From contig NZ_SUTI01000001.1 in NCBI RefSeq assembly GCF_015062985.1, positions 1 through 64,000 of the forward strand: 64,000 nucleotides of DNA. The letters run 5' to 3'. A model generated the notes under the pieces. It did not search any database. It was not told the DNA's origin and saw nothing but the letters and a program-made list of their open reading frames with translations. The position numbers and the translations under genes are program-made. The number at the start of each line of letters is the position of its first letter. Positions within the stretch are counted from its first letter, which is position 1. This DNA comes from Methanobrevibacter sp. (GTDB lineage Archaea > Methanobacteriota > Methanobacteria > Methanobacteriales > Methanobacteriaceae). Below are positions 9,393 to 17,850 of this stretch, one piece after another.

Positions 9393-9944
9393 ATGTCAGA
9401 GATTAAGAAAATCACAATCGATGTCGACGTTGAAGAGTTTTATGATGAGTATGTCGATTTTGAAAAAATCTCAAAATTATGCATTGAAGAGCAGGAAATG
9501 TTGGGGTACAACTGGAATTATCCTCCTTTTGATTTTGATGTTGATGAGATTTGGAATTCCTATAACAAGCTCAAGATAATGGCTTTTAAGATTGATTTTT
9601 CAGCCGAAGAACTTGAACATACATTTTCCGATGAGGAATTGGAATTTGTTTTAAAACGTTTTGAAAGACTTAAGGTCAAATTAATGAATGAAATTTACAT
9701 GCTTGAAAACGAGGACTCCCTGGGACTGTATTTGGGCAAATGCAACTTATGCATGAGATGTACAAGGGAATTCGGAGCACCTTGTAAAATGCCGTTTAAA
9801 ATGAGATATTCAATAGAATCTTTAGGCGGGGAAGTAGACAGGGCCGTTGAAGATCTGTTGGGATATAAAATTCTTTACGCTCATGATGGTAAACTGCCGG
9901 AATATCTTATATTCATTGGCGGTTTGCTTTATGATAAAAAATAG
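9393..9944 (+). CDS. DUF2284 predicted metal-binding protein
   Basis: A 183-residue protein whose C-terminal half carries C-x2-C-x2-C-x7-C (CNLCMRCTREFGAPC, about 124-138), followed by MRYSIESLGGEV. This closely matches DUF2284 proteins, thought to hold an Fe-S cluster or metal. The N-terminus is acidic and helical. Function is unknown. The stop codon sits inside the ribosome site of the F420-dependent NADP reductase, so the two are probably co-transcribed, hinting at a redox role. Confidence 0.65.
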   Translation: MSEIKKITIDVDVEEFYDEYVDFEKISKLCIEEQEMLGYNWNYPPFDFDVDEIWNSYNKLKIMAFKIDFSAEELEHTFSDEELEFVLKRFERLKVKLMNEIYMLENEDSLGLYLGKCNLCMRCTREFGAPCKMPFKMRYSIESLGGEVDRAVEDLLGYKILYAHDGKLPEYLIFIGGLLYDKK

Positions 9945-9953
9945 GTGATAAAT

Positions 9954-10640
9954 ATGATTGTAAGTGTAATCGGAGGAACCGGACCTCAAGGACTTGGAAT
10001 TGCTGAAAGATTAGCTATCGCTGGTGTTGAAGTAATTGTAGGTTCAAGAAAAGAAGAAAAAGCATTAGAAGTTGTTGCAAAAGCAAAAGAAGACTTAGCA
10101 GACTATGACTTAAACATGACTGGTATGGCAAACGAAGACGCAGCAAAAGCTGGAGACGTATTGATTCTTACCGTACCACTGGCTGCACAAAAACCAACAG
10201 TCGAAGGAATCAAAGAATTCTGTACCGACAAAATAGTCATGGACGCAACAGTACCTTTAGAAACTGCAATCGGCGGAAAACCATTCAGATTCGTCGACCT
10301 GATGGAAGGATCAGCTGCAGAAAGAACTGCAAAAATCCTTGAAGGAACCGGAGCAAAAGTAATCTGTGCATTCTGTAACATATCCAACTCCCACCTCTCA
10401 AACATTCCAGAAGAAATCGACTGTGACTGTTTAATAGCAGGTGACGACAAGGAAGCAAAAGAAATCGCAGCAGAAATCATCGACAAAATACCAGGAATCA
10501 AAACAATAGACACAGGTATTTTAGAAAAAGCAAGAATAATCGAAAAAATCACCCCATTATTAATTGGATTAAACATCAAATACAGATCCCATTACGGTGG
10601 TTTAAGAATTACAGGTATTCCTGCACTAGATAAAGACTAA
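9954..10640 (+). CDS. npdG: F420-dependent NADP oxidoreductase (NADPH:F420 reductase)
   Basis: A 228-residue Rossmann protein with GGTGPQGLG at residues 6-14, an early GSRKEEKA segment for NADP phosphate recognition, and VLILTVPL. It transfers hydride between reduced F420 and NADP, supplying NADPH for biosynthesis in methanogens. ATG 9954 is chosen because the GTG nine bases upstream is part of the AGGTGAT ribosome site. Codon use is strongly biased to frequent codons compared with neighbours, consistent with high expression. Confidence 0.9.
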   Translation: MIVSVIGGTGPQGLGIAERLAIAGVEVIVGSRKEEKALEVVAKAKEDLADYDLNMTGMANEDAAKAGDVLILTVPLAAQKPTVEGIKEFCTDKIVMDATVPLETAIGGKPFRFVDLMEGSAAERTAKILEGTGAKVICAFCNISNSHLSNIPEEIDCDCLIAGDDKEAKEIAAEIIDKIPGIKTIDTGILEKARIIEKITPLLIGLNIKYRSHYGGLRITGIPALDKD

Positions 10641-10650
10641 TTTGATTAAT

Positions 10651-11139
10651 ATGGATTCATTTGAGGCATTAATTGGAAAACAGATAGATGATGTTGCCTT
10701 GAATGAATCAACAACTTTTTTTATTGCTCCATTGAAGTATCTATATAAGAATTGCGGCAGGCGCTATCCCGCAAGCAAATTCAAACTGGCTGATTTAGAC
10801 TATTTTAATTTAATAGAGTTCAGCGAACTGTTTAAACATGACTCCATCTTGATTATCTGGTATGATGAGGATGGATTGATTACTGATCTGGAACACTATT
10901 ACCTAAGCAATGATTTTGATGTGCTCTTTAAAGATTATTATATCATCAAAAAAGCCATTGACAATGGTGAAGCCCATAACCTGACCGAAGGGGACACCAG
11001 ATACCTGGGCGCTTCCAGACTGAATGAAAAGGTTGAACAGCCTAACAGCGATAGGCTGGCCAATAAACGTGAACTTGTTTTGAAAAAGAGATATCTGCAA
11101 AAAATTATCAATGAAATGGGATTCAAATGCAATTTCTGA
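10651..11139 (+). CDS. Stand-alone MutH/Sau3AI-like domain protein, probably without nuclease activity
   Basis: A 162-residue protein. Residues 106-153 (GEAHNLTEGDTRYLGAS, then QPNSD, then ANKRELVLKKRYLQKII) resemble the C-terminal region of the MutH/Sau3AI fold, where EGDT-x-YLGA and a Lys/Arg-rich helix follow. The middle part (HDSILIIWYDEDG) fits a core strand of the fold. The catalytic D...E-x-K normally found in the N-terminal half is not visible. No DNA methyltransferase is adjacent. It starts just after npdG (10 bases) and may be co-transcribed. The homology is recognised by eye, not searched; otherwise it is a hypothetical protein. Confidence 0.45.
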   Translation: MDSFEALIGKQIDDVALNESTTFFIAPLKYLYKNCGRRYPASKFKLADLDYFNLIEFSELFKHDSILIIWYDEDGLITDLEHYYLSNDFDVLFKDYYIIKKAIDNGEAHNLTEGDTRYLGASRLNEKVEQPNSDRLANKRELVLKKRYLQKIINEMGFKCNF

Positions 11140-11288
11140 AGATTCATTGATTAAGGCATGATTTTCGGAATCATTATATGAAATTAACTCAATATTTAAT
11201 AATATTGCCCGATTAGGGTTGTTGCTGAAAAAAAAAACAATCATTATGATGGTTCAATCGGATTGATATAATTAAAGGGGAGGATAAT

Positions 11289-11681
11289 ATGCCTAATTGC
11301 CCAAACTGCGGTGAAGAAGTTGAGGAAAGTTCAGTGTTCTGCCAAAATTGCGGAATCAAAATTGAAAATAAAGCCAATGAAGTAATTGCAACAAGAAATG
11401 TGTCTGTCAATCATCACTCATCCTTTGAAGAAAACAAGTATCTTGCAATGATAGCTTTCGGATATTTAACTCTTTTTATCCAGCTAATAGCTATTTTAGC
11501 CGCTTGGAGTCAGGTAAGAGTAATCAATTCAGATAGGATTATTCTATATCCGTTGTTATGTATAATGCTTTCATTTTTTGCTTCTTTCAATTTGGTCAAG
11601 CATGAAAAGACATTCATTCATTCAGTAATGGTTGCTGTCGTGTCTATCGTGTTATTCATTATAGGAATTATAGTAGTTTAA
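11289..11681 (+). CDS. Zinc-ribbon membrane protein
   Basis: A 130-residue protein. An N-terminal zinc ribbon, CPNCGEE...CQNCG (residues 4-20), is followed by a polar linker and three or four hydrophobic helices. A strong ribosome site GGGGAGG lies at 11277-11283. Function is unknown. Similar zinc-ribbon plus membrane architectures occur at 29442 and 33174 in this window. The 3' end overlaps the converging CAT-like gene by four bases. Confidence 0.7.
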   Translation: MPNCPNCGEEVEESSVFCQNCGIKIENKANEVIATRNVSVNHHSSFEENKYLAMIAFGYLTLFIQLIAILAAWSQVRVINSDRIILYPLLCIMLSFFASFNLVKHEKTFIHSVMVAVVSIVLFIIGIIVV

Positions 11682-12304
11682 TCAAATTGATTAAACTCCC
11701 TTTGAGCGTTTTCATAGAAATAACCCAGTTCACGCCCGTTGACGAATATATGGCTTACTGTGATTGACACGCTCATCTCATAATCATCGTTTACTTTTCC
11801 CCAGGTCACCAACGGCTGGATTGCGCTTCCGTCAACGACGCAATTTGTAAGCATATCAAAGTCAACCCATGGAATGCAGGACATATTTACAATATTTTCC
11901 AAATCCCTTTTTTCCATTTCAACAAAAAAGCCTTCCTTTTTTCCTGTCAAAATATCATTGGATAGGTTTCTGACATAATCATGCCATTCAATAATGTTTT
12001 CAAATTCCTGAGGAACTTTAACACGCATTTCCTTATATATCTTATTGTCTTCATCCATTATTGGACTGACTCCCTCAAGATAGTCATGTTCTATGGCTTC
12101 ACCGTTGATTATTCTGCGTTTAAGCTCGGGAACGGAATTTGTCGCATTCATCAGACAGCCCAGACTCATTATGAAAAATGACTTGTCATTTTCACGGCAC
12201 CACTTCCACAGTTTTTCAACATTTATTCGTGCGCTCATTGAATATCTGGCTGATAAGAAGTTTATAAATGGATTTTCATCTAAATTACATTCAATTTTTT
12301 TCAT
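11678..12304 (-). CDS. Chloramphenicol acetyltransferase-like protein (CAT fold)
   Basis: A 208-residue protein of CAT family length. It shows the FNPFINF-like opening (ENPFINFLSARYS), SCIPWVDFDML, and the catalytic histidine in VSHIFVNG near residue 187. Most CATs have H-x3-D-G; here the aspartate is asparagine. Such archaeal homologues are usually acetyltransferases of unknown substrate rather than drug-resistance enzymes. It is divergent from the flavoprotein gene at 12379 with a 74-base AT-rich promoter region between them. Confidence 0.75.
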   Translation of the reverse strand: MKKIECNLDENPFINFLSARYSMSARINVEKLWKWCRENDKSFFIMSLGCLMNATNSVPELKRRIINGEAIEHDYLEGVSPIMDEDNKIYKEMRVKVPQEFENIIEWHDYVRNLSNDILTGKKEGFFVEMEKRDLENIVNMSCIPWVDFDMLTNCVVDGSAIQPLVTWGKVNDDYEMSVSITVSHIFVNGRELGYFYENAQREFNQFD

Positions 12305-12378
12305 TCTATAACCTAAATCTTTTTATATTATTTTTTAATATATATTCTATTGTATAAATCATATATGGTTTTGTTATA

Positions 12379-13710
12379 ATGAAAGTAGTAATTGTAGGTG
12401 GAGGAGCTGGAGGAATATCTACAGCTTCAAATATACGTAAATTAGATAAGGATATCGAAATTACAGTTCTCACAAGAGATAATAAGGTTGCATACTCTCC
12501 ATGTGCCATTCCTTATGTACTGGCTGGAGTAATTGAAACTTTTGATGATATCGTTATGAGAACTCCTGAAGATTATCAAAATAAAGGCATTGAAGTTATA
12601 ACCGAAGTTGAAGTAACTGCAGTCGATTCCGATAAGAAAACAGTCACATACCAGAAAGACGGCAAAAGCGTTGTCATGGATTATGATAAACTGGTCCTTG
12701 CAACTGGAGGCAATCCATTTGTTCCTCCGATGCAGGGCGTTGATTTGGAAGGCGTTTTCAGAATAAGAAACATTGATGACGGTATGAAAGTTCAGGAAGC
12801 TATGAAAGATGCAAAAAATGCAATCGTAACAGGTGCAGGATTAATCGGTATTGAAATAGCTTTTGCACTTAAAAATCAGGGATTGAATGTTATCTTAAGT
12901 GAAATGATGCCTCAAATCGTTCCTAGGTCAATCGATAAGGACATGTCAGATATTTTGGTAAAATACCTTGAAATGGAAGGCATAAAGGTTGTTTTGGGAA
13001 AACCGATTACAAAATTGATCGGTGAGACTAAAGTCGAGAAGGCATGTTTCGGTGATGAGGAAATTTATGACACTGACATGGTTATTATGGCAACCGGTGT
13101 AAGGCCGGAACTTGATTTGGCTAAAATGGCAGGATGTAATATTGGAAGATGGGCCATAATCGTCAATGACAGAATGGAAACTTCAGTAGAGGATGTCTTT
13201 GCAGTAGGAGACTGTGTCGAATCAAGAGATCTTATTTTAGGTTCAAATACCATTTCTCACTTAGGTACCACTGCAGTAAGACAATCAAAAACATTGGCAC
13301 GTACAATCTGTGGTAAAAAATCCAAATTTAACCCTGTATTGAATTCAATGGTTTCCAAAGTAGGAAAATTGGAATTCGGTGCTGTAGGTTACACTACAAG
13401 TTTTGCTTTGCAAAATCAAATCAGACCTGTAGTTCAAAAGGTACAGGCACTTACAAGAGCTAGATATTATCCGAATGCAAAACCAATGGATATCAAAGTT
13501 ATTTGTGATGGTAATGGAACCATTATAGGTTGTCAAATCATAGCGGAAGAAAGGGTGGCTGAAAGAATCGATACAATGACATTAGCCATTACTGAAGGTT
13601 TGACCTGCTTTGATTTAAGCAATATGGAATTTGCTTACGCACCACCTGTATCAATGGTTACAGATCCGTTAATCCTTGCTGTTGAAGAGGTAAGCAAAAA
13701 ATTCAATTAA
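12379..13710 (+). CDS. FAD/NAD(P) oxidoreductase of the CoA-disulfide reductase/NADH oxidase family
   Basis: A 443-residue flavoprotein. GGGAGG at residues 7-12 binds FAD, a single redox Cys42 lies in YSPCAIPY, the second dinucleotide fold is VTGAGLIGIE, and VFAVGDCVE marks the flavin site near the C-terminal part. The single-Cys42 layout is that of CoA-disulfide reductase and NADH oxidase rather than of thioredoxin reductase. The gene is followed 21 bases later by an Mrp ATPase, suggesting an operon in thiol or Fe-S homeostasis. The true acceptor is unknown. Confidence 0.82.
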   Translation: MKVVIVGGGAGGISTASNIRKLDKDIEITVLTRDNKVAYSPCAIPYVLAGVIETFDDIVMRTPEDYQNKGIEVITEVEVTAVDSDKKTVTYQKDGKSVVMDYDKLVLATGGNPFVPPMQGVDLEGVFRIRNIDDGMKVQEAMKDAKNAIVTGAGLIGIEIAFALKNQGLNVILSEMMPQIVPRSIDKDMSDILVKYLEMEGIKVVLGKPITKLIGETKVEKACFGDEEIYDTDMVIMATGVRPELDLAKMAGCNIGRWAIIVNDRMETSVEDVFAVGDCVESRDLILGSNTISHLGTTAVRQSKTLARTICGKKSKFNPVLNSMVSKVGKLEFGAVGYTTSFALQNQIRPVVQKVQALTRARYYPNAKPMDIKVICDGNGTIIGCQIIAEERVAERIDTMTLAITEGLTCFDLSNMEFAYAPPVSMVTDPLILAVEEVSKKFN

Positions 13711-13731
13711 ATAAAATAGGGAGATGATAAA

Positions 13732-14712
13732 ATGGCAGAGCATGGACATGGTCATCACGGTCACGGAGGCCAAATGACTCCGGAACAACAAAGACAAATG
13801 ATTGAGCAGGAATTGAGACTTGCTAAAAACTTAAGTCAAATTAAGCATAAAATCGTTGTAATGAGTGGAAAAGGAGGAGTAGGAAAATCCACCGTTGCGG
13901 CAAACATTGCTGAAACTTTACAAAAATTAGGATATAAGACAGGAATATTGGATGCTGATATCCACGGTCCGAACATTCCTAAGATGTTGGGTATTGAAAT
14001 GCTTGAAAGTGAGTTCAACCAATACCAGTTCGATACTTTCAAGGAAATCACAGAATCTGCAATGGCTAAAGAAACATTCAACAATGACGAAGAACAGGCA
14101 GAATTCATAAAAGCAAAACAGGAAGAATACAGGCATGCAATGTTTCCGGTAGTTTTGCCGAGCGGTTTGAAAGTGATGTCTATGGCATTTTTGATTGACA
14201 GCATCGACAGGCCTATCATTTGGAGAGGACCTCAAAAAACCGGTGCAATCAAACAGTTAATTTCAGATGCACATTGGGGACAACTTGACTATTTAATCAT
14301 TGACAACCCTCCTGGAACAGGAGACGAACCTTTAACCGTACTACAAACAATTCCAGATGCTGATGCGGTCATAATGGTCACTACACCAAACGTCGTATCA
14401 CAAGAGGATGTTTTAAAATGTGTCAAGATGGTTGAATTGATGAATATCAAAAATATAGGTCTTATTGAAAACATGGCATATTACATTTGCCCTCACTGTG
14501 ATGAAAAACTTTACATATTCGGTAAAGGCAATGGCGAATTGTTTGCTGAAGAGATGGAAATTGAATATTTAGGCGATTTGCCTATTGAAGAAAAAGTTTC
14601 CGATGCACCAAATAAGGATGCCGTTATTTCAGTGCTTGATCCTGATGATGCTGTTTCAAAAAGATTTGTTGAAATAGTTAAAGACATTCAGGACAAATTC
14701 ACAAAAGACTAA
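13732..14712 (+). CDS. Mrp/NBP35-family Fe-S carrier ATPase
   Basis: A 326-residue P-loop protein with the deviant Walker A SGKGGVGKST (45-54), DADIHGP, and the CPHC pair (253-256) that binds a bridging Fe-S cluster in dimers. It is expected to carry [4Fe-4S] clusters to apoproteins in the cytoplasm. The N-terminus is histidine-rich (HGHGHHGHGG). An acidic helical insertion of about 45 residues (91-137) interrupts the usual fold. The 3' end overlaps the converging SseB-like gene by 14 bases. Confidence 0.88.
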   Translation: MAEHGHGHHGHGGQMTPEQQRQMIEQELRLAKNLSQIKHKIVVMSGKGGVGKSTVAANIAETLQKLGYKTGILDADIHGPNIPKMLGIEMLESEFNQYQFDTFKEITESAMAKETFNNDEEQAEFIKAKQEEYRHAMFPVVLPSGLKVMSMAFLIDSIDRPIIWRGPQKTGAIKQLISDAHWGQLDYLIIDNPPGTGDEPLTVLQTIPDADAVIMVTTPNVVSQEDVLKCVKMVELMNIKNIGLIENMAYYICPHCDEKLYIFGKGNGELFAEEMEIEYLGDLPIEEKVSDAPNKDAVISVLDPDDAVSKRFVEIVKDIQDKFTKD

Positions 14713-15094
14713 TGTTAAGGATATAGCTTACGCGAGCTATATTTACGATGTATCCTAAGAAATTAGGATCTTCTTTTAATTTTTTATAGCAATCCAGTTT
14801 TTCTATTGCATACTCTTTATTCTCATCCATCACATTAAGTGAAAAATACTGCATTCCTGTTTCATATTCATGTGCATCCGTAAAGATTGGAACCAGATAT
14901 TCCCCGTCATTGGCATAAGGTATTTTAACGGGTTCGCCTTCTTCAATTGAAATGATGAATTCCTTATCTTTGATATATTCCTTTATTTGGCATTCAGTTT
15001 TTTCAATTGCACTTTCGTTTTGGTTTTCACTGTACATATAAATCATATTAATAAGATTTTTCAGTTCCGGATGTGTTATTTCTTCAATTTTCAT
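14699..15094 (-). CDS. SseB-like domain protein
   Basis: A 131-residue protein with the SseB N-terminal-type core YLVPIFTDAHEYETG (about residues 65-79), preceded by an acidic helical region. It starts 11 bases after msrAB and is probably co-transcribed with it. Three more proteins with the same VPVFTD-type core lie at 16584-17797. The family function is unknown (SseB was linked to serine sensitivity in enterobacteria). The last residues are coded over the 3' end of the converging Mrp gene. Confidence 0.65.
   Translation of the reverse strand: MKIEEITHPELKNLINMIYMYSENQNESAIEKTECQIKEYIKDKEFIISIEEGEPVKIPYANDGEYLVPIFTDAHEYETGMQYFSLNVMDENKEYAIEKLDCYKKLKEDPNFLGYIVNIARVSYILNISLL
14721..14742. terminator. 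Hairpin between converging Mrp and SseB-like genes
   Basis: An 8-bp perfect inverted repeat (ATATAGCT/AGCTATAT, loop TACGCG) begins nine bases after the Mrp stop and lies inside the end of the opposite coding region. It may help end transcription in either direction, but no long T-run follows. Confidence 0.35.
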
Positions 15095-15105
15095 TGTATC
15101 TATTT

Positions 15106-16008
15106 TTAATTTTCATTGTTATTTAATTTTTTCAGATATTCATCTACCTCATCTTTTGGAATGAATTTAAGGGCTGCAGAATTTATGCAGTATCTTGGAG
15201 AACCTCCCGGCCCGTCATGGAAAAGGTGTCCCAAGTGGGAATTTGATTTGGCGCTTCTGATTTCAATCCTTGTTGTACCATATGAAAAGTCTCTGCTCTT
15301 TGTTATTGCATTGTCATCGATTGCTTTTCTGAATGCCGGCCATCCGCATCCTGAGTCGAATTTGTCATCTGATGAAAACAGAACTTCACCATTAACTACA
15401 TCCACATATACACCATCTTCAAAAAAGTCATCATATTTTCCGCTGAATGGTGCTTCTGTCATAGAAAGCTGTGTTATTCTATACTCTTCAGGTGATAGAT
15501 GGTTGAATTCTTCATCATCTATTGAATTTAAATCAACATGGCAGTAGCCCTGCGGATTTCTTTCCAGATACTTTTGATGATAGGCTTCGGCTGGGTAAAA
15601 ATTGCTTATTGCATGGGCTTCCACTGCAATTCTTTTTGAAGTTTCTTTCTGTTTTCTGTTCAGAAATTTCAGGACAATGTCTTTTTGGCATTCCTCCTGC
15701 CAGTAGATGCCTGTCCTGTACTGTGTTCCTATATCATTTCCCTGACGGTTTCTGGAAAACGGATCGATTATCCCATAGAAATTTTCCAGAATTTCATCTA
15801 AAGATATTATCTTTGGATTATAGGTCACCTTAACGGTTTCGGCATGCCCTGTTCTTCCGGTGCAGACCTTCTCATATGTTGGAGACAGGTCTCTGCCGTT
15901 TGCATATCCCACTTCTGTCTGGTTAACTCCTTTCAATCTGGATATGAATGCTTCAACTCCCCAAAAGCAACCTCCGGCCAGATATATGACTTGCAATTTT
16001 TCAAACAT
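15106..16008 (-). CDS. msrAB: Bifunctional peptide methionine sulfoxide reductase MsrA-MsrB
   Basis: A fusion of about 300 residues. The MsrA half has the catalytic GGCFWG motif near the N-terminus and GTQYRTGIY. The MsrB half has SGCGWPAF and ends with the catalytic cysteine in RYCINSAAL. The zinc-binding CxxC pairs of many MsrB proteins are absent ([12 protein letters not shown]), as in the metal-free group. Together they reduce both S- and R-methionine sulfoxide in proteins. The ATG at 16008 or one five codons upstream (16023) could be used. An SseB-like gene follows immediately. Fusion MsrAB is typical of bacteria and suggests acquisition by transfer. Confidence 0.92.
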   Translation of the reverse strand: MFEKLQVIYLAGGCFWGVEAFISRLKGVNQTEVGYANGRDLSPTYEKVCTGRTGHAETVKVTYNPKIISLDEILENFYGIIDPFSRNRQGNDIGTQYRTGIYWQEECQKDIVLKFLNRKQKETSKRIAVEAHAISNFYPAEAYHQKYLERNPQGYCHVDLNSIDDEEFNHLSPEEYRITQLSMTEAPFSGKYDDFFEDGVYVDVVNGEVLFSSDDKFDSGCGWPAFRKAIDDNAITKSRDFSYGTTRIEIRSAKSNSHLGHLFHDGPGGSPRYCINSAALKFIPKDEVDEYLKKLNNNEN

Positions 16009-16119
16009 ATTAATTAATTTCATTTCGTATTATTTAAATTTTAAAATCATGCCCGAATTTTTTTCATCATAAAACTTTTTTATTATTAAATTCATATCTA
16101 ATAATGGAGGAATTAATCA

Positions 16120-16317
16120 ATGTTTTATAGTACTATAATGAAAATTGATTCAATTGATAGATTAAGAGATATTAGAGATGCATTGCTTGTTGAACAAGGT
16201 ATCAATCCTACTCGTCAAGGAGAACAAGCTATTAAAGTTGTAGTTGAAAGAATTGATGAAATTCAGGCTACACTGGACAAATCAGCTACAAAAAATTTAA
16301 ATAGAAACAGAAGATAA
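16120..16317 (+). CDS. Small hypothetical protein (65 aa)
   Basis: A 65-residue, mostly helical charged protein (MFYSTIMKIDSIDRL...), with a perfect GGAGG ribosome site 9 bases before the ATG. No domain recognised. The helix pattern LRDIRDALL and VVVERIDEIQATL suggests oligomerisation. It is probably co-transcribed with the basic protein downstream. Confidence 0.65.
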   Translation: MFYSTIMKIDSIDRLRDIRDALLVEQGINPTRQGEQAIKVVVERIDEIQATLDKSATKNLNRNRR

Positions 16318-16325
16318 GTGATTTT

Positions 16326-16592
16326 GTGATAAGACTAGTTACAAGCGGTAGGCGCTTACTTAGAAAAAGAATGTACAATCCGCCACATAAGCGTCATAGA
16401 AATTCCACATACTACCGTGAAAATAGAAATCTGGCCAAACCTCATCAAGAGAATTTTAGAAATATGAATGGTCCTCAAATAAAACGTAAAAAAAGACCTA
16501 AACGTGAGGTCATCGGCGGATTCAAAATGTCTTACAGGTATAAATATTACAATAATGATAACTCCGAAGAGAAAAGCGAAGAATCAGAATGA
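16326..16592 (+). CDS. Small, highly basic hypothetical protein (88 aa)
   Basis: An 88-residue protein rich in Arg, Lys, His and Asn (for example RRLLRKRMYNPPHKRHRN), with an acidic tail. The composition suggests nucleic-acid binding, but no fold is recognised. The start is uncertain: GTG at 16326, eight bases after the previous stop, or ATG at 16371. The end overlaps the converging SseB-like gene by nine bases. Confidence 0.5.
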   Translation: MIRLVTSGRRLLRKRMYNPPHKRHRNSTYYRENRNLAKPHQENFRNMNGPQIKRKKRPKREVIGGFKMSYRYKYYNNDNSEEKSEESE

Positions 16593-16862
16593 TTCTTCCA
16601 ACAATTCTTTTTTTGAAATAATTTTGTTTTTAGAGTGGATATCTAAAATAATGCCTGAAAAGGCATCGTCATTTTTTGAAAGCGCCCTGAACAATTCGCA
16701 GGACACTTCACAGGGTTCATAGTCAACAAGTTCCAGATATTCAAAACCCTTTTCATATTCTTCAGGGCTGGAAAATACGATAATCTTAAAATCATCAATG
16801 CTTCCTGTAACCAGGAAGTCCCTTTCGTGGTCTTCACCGATGGTTGGGCATATGAGTTTCAT
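16584..16862 (-). CDS. Short SseB-like protein, third gene of the SseB operon
   Basis: A 92-residue protein with the reduced core FKIIVFSSPEEYEKG, equivalent to the VPVFTD-x-EEY strand-helix of the neighbours. The ATG directly follows the stop codon of the upstream gene, so translation is probably coupled. It lacks the acidic N-terminal helix of its paralogues. Function unknown. Confidence 0.6.
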   Translation of the reverse strand: MKLICPTIGEDHERDFLVTGSIDDFKIIVFSSPEEYEKGFEYLELVDYEPCEVSCELFRALSKNDDAFSGIILDIHSKNKIISKKELLEESF

Positions 16863-17306
16863 CTAAAAGCTCCCGTTTCTGTCCATGTTGAAGTTCTGAG
16901 AGTGGGGATTGATTACAAAGCCCTGGAAATATTCATCCTCATCAGCTATTTTTTCAATATCTTCAGGTGAGATTACCTTCATCTCCAGTTTGTCTAAAAA
17001 TAATTTGGATATTTTAGCGCTTCCAACAGCATATTCCCTGATGTCTGTAAAGACAGGGATAATGTATTCCTTGCTTTCTTCTGTCAATGTCAATTTTACA
17101 GGCCTTTCAAGCTCGTCAATCAATGTGAAGTAGATCTCTTCGGGGTAAGCTTTAAGGATATTGCTCTTTACACTTTCAAGCTCGATTGCATCCTCGCTTT
17201 TAAGCTTTTTAACCATATTGGCATATATCTGAATGTAGTCCTTCAGTTGACTTTTAGAAGCTTTTACATTATTTTTTTGATAATCTTCGTAATCTTTAGG
17301 ATTCAT
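16863..17306 (-). CDS. SseB-like protein, second gene of the SseB operon
   Basis: A 147-residue protein. A basic, helical N-terminus of about 65 residues is followed by the SseB core YIIPVFTDIREYAVG, and the end DEYFQGFVINPHSQNF matches the end of the upstream paralogue (DEEFLGLAINAPQWDF). Two bases separate its ATG from the upstream stop. Function unknown. Confidence 0.65.
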   Translation of the reverse strand: MNPKDYEDYQKNNVKASKSQLKDYIQIYANMVKKLKSEDAIELESVKSNILKAYPEEIYFTLIDELERPVKLTLTEESKEYIIPVFTDIREYAVGSAKISKLFLDKLEMKVISPEDIEKIADEDEYFQGFVINPHSQNFNMDRNGSF

Positions 17307-17308
17307 TT

Positions 17309-17797
17309 TTATTCACAGCAGTCGTGGACATCTTCGCCACCAATTACAAAGTCCCATTGAGGCGCGTTAATGGCAAGTCCAAGGAATTCTTCATCTTCAG
17401 CATAGTCTGCAACGATTTCACTGCCTATTTTTTTATCGCATATGAATTCGTTTTCCTCAAATTGCTCTTTGAAAGTTTCGATTGCTTTTTCAGCTTCTTC
17501 TTCATCAGTGTAAACAGGGATTACAAACTCTTCAGCTTCATCTTCCTCATCACTGATGATTAATGCAACGATTTCCTTTTCTTCGCTGTTTGCATTTGAT
17601 ACAATGATGAATTCTTCATTGAATACCTTGTGTTCGATTTCATGATAGATTTCACCAAGCTCTTCAAGCTGTTCGCTGTTTTCCTCTTCAAAGGAGTCAT
17701 CGAGTTCATCTGTTTCATCGAGGGCAGCTTCGATTTTTTCATTTAAATCATCGTCAAGTTCTATAAATTTTTCAACTAAATCTTTTAATTCACTCAT
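17309..17797 (-). CDS. SseB-like protein, first gene of the SseB operon
   Basis: A 162-residue, very acidic protein: an N-terminal coiled-coil-like region full of Glu and Asp, then the SseB core EFVIPVYTDEEEAEKA, then DEEFLGLAINAPQWDF and a Cys-Cys end (HDCCE). The start at 17797 (MSELKDLVEKF) is chosen because GGTGA lies just upstream; an earlier ATG seven codons upstream lacks one. Leads a three-gene operon with almost no gaps. Function unknown. Confidence 0.68.
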   Translation of the reverse strand: MSELKDLVEKFIELDDDLNEKIEAALDETDELDDSFEEENSEQLEELGEIYHEIEHKVFNEEFIIVSNANSEEKEIVALIISDEEDEAEEFVIPVYTDEEEAEKAIETFKEQFEENEFICDKKIGSEIVADYAEDEEFLGLAINAPQWDFVIGGEDVHDCCE

Positions 17798-17850
17798 TAT
17801 TTCACCATAAAAATTCAATAATCGTTAAAAAAAGTCATCTTTTTAAAAAC

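Noticed and set aside
15116..15833. Plus-strand frames opposite msrAB
   Set aside because: Their sequence is only the mirror of the MsrAB coding frame; they lack ribosome sites and protein-like composition.
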